A DNA stretch of 64,000 nt. Origin: Siphonodentalium dalli (lineage: Eukaryota; Mollusca; Scaphopoda; Gadilida; Siphonodentaliidae). Positions within the stretch are counted from its first letter, which is position 1; every line of letters starts with the position of its first letter. The position numbers and the translations under genes are program-made. Positions 55,127-64,000 of the stretch are shown one piece after another. Below the pieces are notes generated by a model. The model searched no databases. It was given only the letters and a program-made list of their open reading frames with translations, and was not told the DNA's origin. The stretch is from assembly GCA_032622095.1 (NCBI GenBank), contig CP136066.1, positions 41,741,835 through 41,805,834 on the forward strand, given 5' to 3'.

Positions 55127-55220
55127 ACAAATCGAAAAAGTCAAGATTACGCGTCTGACAAATCTAAAAAGTCAAGATTACACGTCTGACAAATCGAAAA
55201 AGTCAAGATTACGCGTCTTG
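55127..55220. repeat. 31-bp tandem repeat, 3 units
   Basis: acaaatcgaaaaagtcaag plus attacgcgtctg, three times with two or three substitutions. Confidence 0.9.
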
Positions 55221-55828
55221 TATTACGAACAACAAACGAAATAATAAATACGACTAGCTATTCAATCGCAACAAAAACACAACCAAACGGGACGCTACGG
55301 ATCAGGCATGAACCAGGACGGATTGAAATTCAAAATGAATCTTTGTAATCAAAGAAATTTTGGATTTATGTTTGCCAAACAGAATCTTTTCGTAATTCAA
55401 ATTCAAGATGGAGTAATCTTAATACTGCGCATGTACTTAAACATGCATACGTCATTGCAACATGGGGGGACCCAAATATAATTTAATCGACTTCTTCGAT
55501 CATAAAATTGATTATTTTTATAATCGTGATTTTATCACACACTTAGCCCCTAAACCCGGCCTCATATTTATTATGAGAAACACGTGCATTACCGGCACGC
55601 GCAATGATGTAAGAATTTAGGGCAGTTATATTGGTGGCAATGCCGGAACTTTAGTTTTATGTTAATTAGAATATATTTATGATATGCAATTTGTGTTGGG
55701 TTATTTGGTGTTGACTTTGAGATAATCATGGTTGATAAGGCTGGTGGAACACATTTTGTCAACACTAAATGACATTTAAAATGGAAGAATATTTTTTTCT
55801 TGAAGGTGTCTTTACTCCCTCCCTGGTT

Positions 55829-55960
55829 GTGATAAGTTACACAAACTTGCATGATTATGCTGTGATAAGTTGCACAAACTTGCATAATTATGCTGTGATA
55901 AGTTACACAAACTTGCATAATTATGCTGTGATAAGATACACAAACTTGCATAATTATGCT
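55829..55960. repeat. 33-bp tandem repeat, 4 units
   Basis: gtgataagttacacaaac plus ttgcataattatgct, four times. The open frames across it are a by-product of the 33-bp period. Confidence 0.9.
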
Positions 55961-58182
55961 ATTTGCGATAAATCAAATGAAAGATGCTGCATATACAGAA
56001 AACGTCAAATGACTAAGTTACAGCAAAAATCAAGCCGAGAAGCTTGTCGGTGGCCATCTTTATTTTTCGAAAATAGTTCAAATTCGATAGTTTCAGTCTA
56101 GATGTGATCAAGATCATGCATGTGCTATTACTGAGAGATACTTGCGTTGCAGGCGGATTGAAATATGAAATCCTGACGGCTGTTGCAAGCCATCTTTTTA
56201 AAAATGAAATCTGGAAAATTTCTGCACCCCCCGTTTCATCTCAATTCGATTATGCATATGCAATTTGGAATGATCGGATAAAAGATGCAAGCTGTAGTGA
56301 GTGTCAAATGATTTAGTGATGCAAAGAGAAAAATCCAAGATGGCCACTGAAAGCCATATTTTTCAACGGAAGTCCGAACTATTTGAGAAATCGCATATAA
56401 ATGAGATCACAAACATGCATATTAAATTTAGAATCGATCTAATGAAGAATTTTGGTTGTAGATAGCGCCAAAGGAATTAATGATACACAATCAAAGATGG
56501 CTGCCCGTGCCAATGTTATTGATAAAAACCATTCAAATTAATAGCTCCCTTATTGAGATAATAATGCCTATAACTCAGAATAATCCGCTCATACATAACG
56601 GCTGCAGTTTCCAATTAAATAAAATATAGAAATCCAAGATAGCCAATGGCGGTCACGTTTTTTTTAAAACAAAAGATCAGATTGATCGGATGAAATATGT
56701 CATATGTAGAGCGTCCAGGGGTGGTGTTGGAATATGTCCAACAATTAAAATTCGAGGTATACGTTGAAATATTTCAACCATGCAGAGGTGGTGATAATGA
56801 AACTTGGAAATTTCGGTCTGGTAAAAGGGGCGTGCAGTTAAAAGATTACAAGGTGGACACCCCCGCCCAGCATTGACCGTCTAGCCACGTCCTTGTCAAA
56901 CCTCCCTTCAGCCACACATAAATTCCCTTGTCAACTGGTGCGTCAATGCTTCAAACAGTTGGAAAATATCCAACCCGGGGGGGGGGGGGATTTGGAACCT
57001 TTCATGATGCCCTCTGGTTTTTAAATCACCCATGTATGCGTCCCTACAACCCAACCCCTGTCGCCACGCCCTTCCATATAAATAATAGACCATTCCAAAA
57101 TATACTTTTATAACTGAATGGGAGAATACATTTAGTAAAGAAAGGGATGAACGGACATAACTCATTTGAACCTCAACATGTTTTATACCCGTCTATATGT
57201 AAGTTGGACGGATGCATAACATAGGTTGGTAACTATACAAGAAATGTCGTGGGTTTATATACTCTGACAGACACTTGTGAAAGTCACAGCAATTTTGCAA
57301 CTATTTTGAATTTGTCTCAGAGAAGTGCGACAAACGCTCTTTATTTTCACGATATCAGAAATAATCGAAACGCTCATTATTTTTACCATATCGGGAATGA
57401 ACTAATAAAGTACAATCTTTAAATGTACTCAATCCGATTCGATGGTCATCATATAATCAGATTCCAACACCAACAACAACAGCAACAACAACAACAACAA
57501 CATATTTAGAAATGCCAATAACAACAACAACAACATATTTATAAATGCCGATTCAGTTATCAGAATCAATTACTTGCCCAAAAATAATGCTAACCACTGT
57601 CAACTATAGTATGAAATCCGAGACAGCCGGCTCGTCGACTGGGCCACTATTAAGTCTCTATGGTGAAAAATAATACATTTCAAAATTTCAAAATTCGATA
57701 TCTAATAAAATTATCAATTATTCTTCAATCACGAGATTTCAAATTTCGAAACCATTGTTTTTTGTAATCATCACTGTTACAGTCACATGACCGATTGAAG
57801 TTCAATTAGTTCAAACACAACGGTAAACACTTGAAGTAGGTCAAAGCATTGGAAAATATTTTGAAAAGCAGATTAATACTAAATTATTTGAAATACCGGC
57901 GCGATCAGCAATGTTTGTTTATATCTGTAACAATAATATTGACATAATATTGGTTTGCGAAATATAATTATTGGAGAATAACATATAGTGAAAATAATAA
58001 CAATCAATTAGTGATGATGGATTTATATACGGATTGTTAAGATTTTTTCACATCTGCCCACTACGAAGGCATTATGTCACTTTAACTTTTAAAACTCATG
58101 AACCATTATTTATCTTAGGAAATGTTCCTTATGAAATGTTCAGATAAAAAGTTCAATAAACGGCCAAGTCGTTGAACTTATT
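55961..58182. other. No gene recognised
   Basis: Includes loosely repeated 'aatccaagatggcc...' sentences (56000-56660) typical of old dispersed repeats, a CAA microsatellite at 57468-57532 and a g10 run at 56980. Confidence 0.5.
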
Positions 58183-58521
58183 GTGAATTTATTACACCAA
58201 TCTGATTGTCGTCTGCTTAAATTTCTTGAACAGCCCTCAAGATTAATAATAGACCACTACAATGTGTATTTTATAACTGAATGGGAGAAACCACTGTGTG
58301 AAGAACAGGTTAAATATAATCTTACTAGCACCTACCTGCTTATAGTGGTGTCGGAGAAGTGTCCTGTTGCTTACTGCGCTAATGCTGTTATGGGATTGAA
58401 TTTCTATGCAGACATTCACAGAGCGGGACTCGATCCGGGTCTCGTGAATATTGTTAACCAATCATTTGTAGCCACAAAAGGGACACAAGGCACTCACTTT
58501 GTTGAATGTATAAAACTATAA
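58183..58521 (+). CDS. Doubtful 112-codon ORF, possible exon or decayed TE fragment
   Basis: It translates to MNLLHQSDCRLLKFLEQPSR followed by LIIDHYNVYFITEWEKPLCE and a C-terminal VNIVNQSFVATKGTQGTHFV. Amino-acid composition is more protein-like than neighbouring ORFs, but I recognise no family, see no clear acceptor, and there is no partner exon. About 80 bp downstream lies the dispersed repeat shared with 8830-9130, which sits in the centre of the foldback element, so this could be a remnant of a related element. Confidence 0.25.
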   Translation: MNLLHQSDCRLLKFLEQPSRLIIDHYNVYFITEWEKPLCEEQVKYNLTSTYLLIVVSEKCPVAYCANAVMGLNFYADIHRAGLDPGLVNIVNQSFVATKGTQGTHFVECIKL

Positions 58522-58956
58522 AACATCACAAGAGAGAAATAGATAAACTTGTTTCTATATGCATTATTGATAATCTCTAATAACAAATATCATGTTAAAG
58601 TGATGCGAAACACTCCGGTTGGGTGATCAGATAGAAATTGAGAATAATCTTGCTTCAGATTTTCATCGTCGATGTTAGTAGAATGCTACATTCCTCCAGT
58701 TGGCATAGTACATACATACTAAATTAAAGGTTTCTCGCACCGAATAAGTCCATAATATGCCTTTAAAATCATTGCTATAATCGCGTTAATTGTCCAAGAA
58801 TGATGTCACACAAACATACATGTAGGCTATGAAATTAATCTTATTATTTTGAGAAAAAATAATTAAAGTTCCGTCATTTGAATAAATATTCACAATCAGT
58901 ATGAACGAGAAAGTGTCGTATCACAAATACAATATTCACAATCACGTTTACATACA

Positions 58957-59598
58957 ATGGCTGCGGACACACGTACCACAGTAGCGATGGCATAGTAGCC
59001 TATGTGACAATTTATTATGGTGGAGTTTGGTGACAATTGGTTGTCATAATTAATATGCCATAGCAAGCCATGTCGCCCTCTGCAAATTCGCACAATGATG
59101 TATCTACCTGAATGTCTTGTCGATGTTGATCTTTACTCAACACGCAGTGTCATATTTTGCATGCTAACACACAAGTCCACTTGATAACTTAATGAATAAC
59201 CCATCTCAACAGCCATGATTGTTCTTACTAATGAAATTAATATAAGTAGATAAACATGCATGCATTGATATCATATAAAAAAAAACTTACCACCATAATG
59301 ATATGTGAGTCAATGAGGAATTTCCACCAGGCCACGGTCAAACACAATTCTGGACGATCTATCGAGCACTTATATATACCGTAGTGAATACAATTTAGCA
59401 AAACGTCATGAGTAGAGATCAAACTTGGTGGAAAGCAATGGTTAATTGGTCCAGTCGACTCATTGTGCGGAAAATCAGCGGGCGACATGGCTAGCTATGG
59501 CACAGAATTATGACGGACCAATTGTCACCAAACTCCACCATAATAAATTGTCACACCTACTATGCCATCGCTACTGTGGTACGTGTGTCCGCAGCCAT
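58957..59598. mobile_element. MITE with ~150-bp TIRs, copy 2
   Basis: Both ends start atggctgcggacacacgta, inverted. Related to 52784-53493 throughout, with a slightly shorter interior. Confidence 0.85.
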
Positions 59599-59816
59599 TA
59601 TGTTCATGGGACACATGCACGCATGAGTAAAATTTATACTTCCCGCAACAAAGTGAATCTATTTGAAATAATAAACAAGTGAATGTTCATTGGCTTTTAA
59701 TTCTGTATTTTGTGATTGTCCGAAGATTCAATTACAATTTTATTTTATCTTGATTTTATACATATTTTGTCTGTTCAAAACATGTCACCTGATCGCTTTG
59801 TCAGCATGTGTATTAA

Positions 59817-60209
59817 CCCTTTACCCAACAGAACGGCCCTGTGCCAATGCATTCTCTTATATATGCGAGTCGACCATATGTCGCCTCGCATATATAAGAG
59901 AATGCATTGGCTTAACACATTAAAAATTATAAAATTGTTAAAGAATGTAAGAACAAATGGTAAAAAGTGTTAAAAAAGATTTTATTTAGGCCAATACATT
60001 CTCTTATATATGCGAGGCGACCTATGGTCGACTCGCATATATAAAATAGAATGCATTGGCACAGGGCATAACTGTAACTATCACAATGTGGTCAAGGAGC
60101 CGGTTCCAGTGATATCCATATTTGTATGGTTTTATTGAGACAGACCGAAGATAATTTAGGCTGTTGCAGCTTTATTTGGCCGGTTTTGGCCGGGTTGTTG
60201 GGTAAAGGG
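59817..60209. mobile_element. TTAA-flanked piggyBac-like MITE, copy 2 (inverse of 22042-22497)
   Basis: TTAA at 59813-59816 and 60210-60213. TIR CCCTTTACCCAACA. Palindromes at 59843-59911 and 59990-60060 flank a short minisatellite remnant. ggccggttttggccggg sits near the right end. The related sequence at 4905-4975 shows an unfilled version of this target (gactgtcttgtTTAAag). Confidence 0.88.
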
Positions 60210-63045
60210 TTAAACAAGACAGTCAATGACTGTGGTTCGTTCACCAGACTGTATAGACTGAGAAGACTGGGACTCTGAAGTCTACAACAGTCAGTACTTG
60301 ACATAATTACTTAAGACAAGTAGTTCTAAACATGGACATATCTGGAGGTTCTCAGATGAGCAGGGCTCTTCTCCTTGAACTTTCTAATACCACTGACAAA
60401 TCTCCAACCTCTTACCTTTTAAAGAAGACAATCATACCACAGTACTAAGTTCGCAAAAATCCTTATGCACGCCCCTCTTAGGTTGAATTTTACAACTGGT
60501 ACCAGTACTTTAAGCTCTCAAACTTTTGAAAATTACCAACCTGACACCCCCATAAAGTTAAAATGTGTGGCCAATTCTGTCCAACAGTTTAACCTGAAGT
60601 AGGAACATATGGACTGTTAATTTAAAAACACACATGTTGGAAAATCAAACCAAACTATTAGAACAATTCTAACCTATTTTTGTGTGAACATCTAATCTAC
60701 ATGTACAACTAATGTTGCATCGGGCATGAACTTTTCAATTGTTTAAATTTTGATCACAGTAGGGGGTCAAAACTCCACCCCTCTACACTCCCTCCCCATT
60801 GCCTCAATTATTGCCCCCACCAGGCTGTCTAGAAATCAATATTATTATACCAGTACCAAACAGCATAGGGGAGAGTTAAATCTCTTATCTCTGCCTCTAT
60901 TAGAACAAATGTGAATCCTCATCTATGAGATCTATTCATCTAGTAATATCAATATGCCCGCCAATATCCAATATACCCCCACCCCAAATTTTCTTTGAAA
61001 AATCAGTGCATGATTTCACCTGGATAAGTGGTCGTTAAGAAAATAATATTGGAAAAATTACAACTAATGTTGTATCAGACATGAAATTTGTTAGTGTGAA
61101 CATCTAATCTACAACTAATGTTGTATCAGTCATGACATTTACAACTGTTTACATTTTAATTAAAGTAGGTGGTCAAAACTCCACCCCTCTACACTCCTTC
61201 CCCATTGCATCAAACATTGCCCCCACCCAGGATGCCTAGAAATCAATATTATAATACCAGTACCAAACAGCATAGAGGAGAGTTAAATCTCGTATATCTG
61301 CCCCTATTAGAACAAATGTGAATCCAATTATGTGAGATCCATTCATCTAGTAATATAAATATACCCCCCAATAACCAATATACCCCCAATATTTCTTTGA
61401 AAAATCAGGGCACGATTTCACCTGGATAAGTGGTGGTTAAGAAAATAATATTGGAACAGCCAAGCCTGTAATTAGTATGTCTGACCCCAAAATGTGATTT
61501 CAATGACACTATTCCACAAGGTGGGCTGGCATTACCGACGTCACCCTCTGTGGGCCTCATTTCCTAAAAATGACCCCATGTGAACAAATCTGAACCCTTG
61601 TCACCTGAGGCCCCTCCATACCAAATATAAGCTATATAGGCCCAATGGTTCTTGAAAAGAAATTGTTTTAAAAATTACTATGGAGGGAAAGAGTTATGGC
61701 CCTGGCTACGGGCCTATTTGATCTGATGAACTTATTTGAACAAATCTGATTGTGAATTACCTAGGGAACTTGCACACCAAACTAGATAAACACATTCGGT
61801 CTTTAATATGGAGAAGAAAACAATTGTTGATAGACGGATGGATAGATATCCCAACAAACAGACGGATAGAAGGACCGCCTGACAGACAGAAGACAAATTC
61901 AATCCAATATACCCCCAAATTGTTCTTCACCTGCATAAGTGGTGGTTAAGAAGATAATATGAAACAGCCAAGTCTGAATTTAGTGTTTCTGACATTTGCA
62001 GTATGAGGTCCCCAAAAGGTGAATTTAATGACACTATTCCGCACGGCGGGCTAGCATCACCAAATCCACCCTTAGTCTGATTAGGTCGGAACTGCATGGG
62101 AAACCTAGAAACAGATTGGTTCTACAGTTGGTTGGTGATGCACACCCATTGAGCACCTCAATTATGCATTTTATCTTCTGCAAATTAGGGGACATTGAAA
62201 CTTAACAGAAGGGAAAAAGTAATTAAAGAAAATTCAATTTGATACTCAAGATACTTCCCAGAATATGAGGCATAATAACAGCACAATGATAATAACAACA
62301 ATGTCCAATAACATTCTAATCTCTAATCTGTCATTCTAATCTCAATTAAAGCCCCGACTTTGTCTCTCTGAAGCCAATACCTGACTGAGTCCTCTTGCAG
62401 ATATAATACTGGCAGATATAATAACTGCTTCTGATGAGAGGTAAGTTGTAATATGATATGGGGTGGAGGGGCTGTTGATTGGGCAGGGTGGGAGGCTGGG
62501 TCATTTTGGGGGTGATGGAAAGTTTATGTGATTTTCATTAAAGATTAAACTCTGAGGATGTTATAATGGTGTTAGCTTTTCAAATTTTATAACATGTTTA
62601 AAAATGGTTTGTTAAATTGAGCAAAGAGTTCAATCTGAATTTTTTTAGTTTTTGTTTTTGTTTAGTTATGTCACTGGCTCCGCCCACATTCGAGACATTG
62701 ACCTCACTTGAACAAATCTGAACCACAGTCGCCCAAGGACCCTTTGTACCAATTATGAACCCATTCGGCCCAATGAAACTTGAGAAGAAGTCGTTGTAAG
62801 AATTACTATAGTAGGAAAGAGTTATGGTCCTAGCTTCGCAACTATTTGACTCATTTGAACAATTCTGAATGTGATCCACATAGGGAACATCCATACCAAA
62901 TATGAACCCATTCGGTCTTACGGTTCTAGAGGAGATGATTATTCTTGACGGGCGGACGGGCGGAATGACGGATGGATGGATGGACGGACGGACGAGGAGT
63001 GATGACTACAGCTCCCCGGAGACTTCGTCTCAGGTGAGCTAAACA
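60210..63045 (+). mobile_element. Long relative of the 2957-4972 element, opposite orientation
   Basis: 60211-60290 matches the rc of 4905-4972. At 61560-61730 and 62680-62910 there are two copies of the tandem unit (gaacaaatctgaac..., agttatggccctggct). It ends with gacgggcgg/gatggatggacgg arrays (62946-62996) and the hairpin ggagac-ttcg-tctcaggtg, then agctaaa. Inside, 60691-61102 is duplicated in tandem (61103-61470). Confidence 0.6.
60691..61470. repeat. ~412-bp tandem duplication
   Basis: tctaatctac...actaatgttg starts both copies (60691, 61103). Shared blocks include ggtcaaaactccacccctct, accagtaccaaacagcata and gatttcacctggataagtgg. A third partial copy of the last block is at 61928. 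Confidence 0.85.
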
Positions 63046-63194
63046 GTAACCATTTCAGAATAATTGTCCAGTTTACAAATTCAGGGCTGGGAATCTACGC
63101 CACCAATCAAGTCTCTATTCCAAAGCAGATAATTTGTTTAAAACACATACACACTTAGTTCATCTCATTTCAGGAGAGTTAAAGCCATAGATTG

Positions 63195-63330
63195 GTATCT
63201 ATATATGTATATATATTAGGATATGTCTATCTGTCTGTCTATCTGTCTGTCTGTTAGGACCGATTTCAACCAAATTGGGTTTGGCGACTCGGGGTACCCT
63301 GGCAGAGGTTATAACTGAGTTAGTTTTTCA
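63195..63330. repeat. ctgt-array repeat block shared with 28670-28790
   Basis: tatatatgtatatatatta and (tctgtctg)n lead into accgatttcaaccaaattggg and ggtaccctggcagagg, matching the rc of 28670-28790. Confidence 0.7.
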
Positions 63331-63394
63331 AAAATGTTATTAATTTTTTTTATTTAAATAAATAAATGAATTAAAATAAGCTCACTATGAGCAA

Positions 63395-63478
63395 ATAAGT
63401 CCAATATGAACCTACGTTAATATTAAGTCCAATATGAACATACGTTAATATTTAGGTCCAATACGAACCTATTTGCAC
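63395..63478. repeat. Short tandem repeat, ~28 bp, three units
   Basis: taagtccaatatgaacctacgttaatat and two close variants. Confidence 0.8.
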
Positions 63479-63584
63479 GAGGATATATTGCAGCACCAGA
63501 TGTACGCTCTTTATATTATAATGTGTTTTCACTTTGGCCCCGCGGATATACGAGTGGATACACACTTGTATGTAATTTCTGTAT

Positions 63585-64000
63585 GCAAAATAAGTATGGA
63601 CGTTTCTGACAAAATTAATAAGTATGGTTGTCAAATAGGTATGCGTGGTTGAAGAGGGTTAGCAGCTATATGCGTTTGGTTGATAATATCATTTAAAAAG
63701 AACATTTGGGAATAATATAATATACTGCATACTAGTTATTTTACAATTGTTTTATTTTTACAATTTTCTAACATTGACTTGATATTTTTCCGTTTGCAAA
63801 ATAAGTATTGATTTTCTGACAAATAAGTATTGTTGTCAAATGCGAATGGCTGAAGTGCGGATTAGCAAGGATGATGTTGGTCAATTTTTATTACGATCAT
63901 ACAGAAAGAACATTTGAGACTAGAACTGCGTACATTTTTTATAATTGTTTTAAGGCTTGTAACATTCGTTCGCAAAATAAGTATTGAACTTTCTGACAAA
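63585..64000. repeat. Tandem repeat (~175-210 bp units) running off the window
   Basis: gcaaaataagtatt recurs at 63585, 63796 and 63972, each followed by tttctgacaaa and, in the first two, aataagta..ttgtcaaat and ttacaattgtttta-like blocks. Confidence 0.75.

Noticed and set aside
55769-56101. 110-codon ORF with repeated NLHNYAVISYT-like units
   Set aside because: Explained by the 33-bp tandem repeat.
2957-63045. One giant inverted repeat from the CACCTGAGAC hairpins at 2957 and 63040
   Set aside because: They belong to a dispersed repeat family; neighbouring sequences are not collinear across the 60 kb.
62940-63050. Firm Helitron 3' end call
   Set aside because: The TTCG-loop hairpin and GCTAA are suggestive, but no TC start, no Rep/helicase fragment and no A/T insertion site could be shown.

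Overview
The window looks like a transposon-rich piece of an invertebrate nuclear genome, most likely a mollusc or other lophotrochozoan. The basis is spliced genes with GT/AG junctions, AT-rich intergenic DNA, many foldback and TIR elements, frequent ACATGTA/TACATGT steps, and the CACCTGAGACGAAGTCTCAGGTG hairpin repeat type that I associate from memory with molluscan assemblies. No bacterial operon, CRISPR array or rRNA gene is visible.

The only convincing host gene is on the minus strand at 43964-35285. It has three coding exons (43964-43764, 41511-40923, 35889-35285) whose phases join exactly into a 464-residue secreted protein of unrecognised family. A second copy of the terminal exon lies at 545-1149 on the plus strand, about 93 percent identical in protein; its upstream exons would lie before base 1. 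The two copies point at each other and are the outer ends of a large, old inverted duplication. Homologous anchors between the arms (left/right) are 545-1175/35889-35258, 2725-2915/35245-35080, 4955-5350/34345-33955, 11405-12110/33880-33625, 17881-18780/30500-29660 and 23045-23806/27480-26745. The centre lies between 23.8 and 26.7 kb. Each arm has since been loaded with different insertions.

The best-preserved mobile element is a Ngaro-type tyrosine-recombinase retrotransposon at 12261-17880. It has the diagnostic split direct repeats A1...B1A2...B2 (202-bp A and 405-bp B, identical by eye), a basic Gag-like region, DIRS-type reverse transcriptase and RNase H, a gutted tyrosine recombinase and a frameshifted SGNH hydrolase. 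It sits inside an older TIR element (12059-18471) and itself carries a 0.5-kb TTAA-flanked insertion (13306-13810), giving three nested levels. The right arm holds the same older TIR element without the Ngaro, but broken by a 3-kb LINE (30563-33617).

Other contents: a 3.9-kb foldback element with 1.4-kb arms carrying decayed copies of a conserved gene (6852-10758); TTAA-flanked MITEs (22042-22497, 59817-60209, 41539-41728, 23811-24337); a TA-flanked MITE (40089-40830); a MITE pair with about 150-bp TIRs (52784-53493, 58957-59598); a recurring 69-bp near-perfect palindrome found inside more than one TIR family; several 95-155 bp hairpins; and three repeat families built from tandem noncoding units capped by GGAC arrays and a terminal hairpin. 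From 44 to 64 kb I see essentially repeats, minisatellites and AT-rich DNA, with one doubtful 112-codon ORF.
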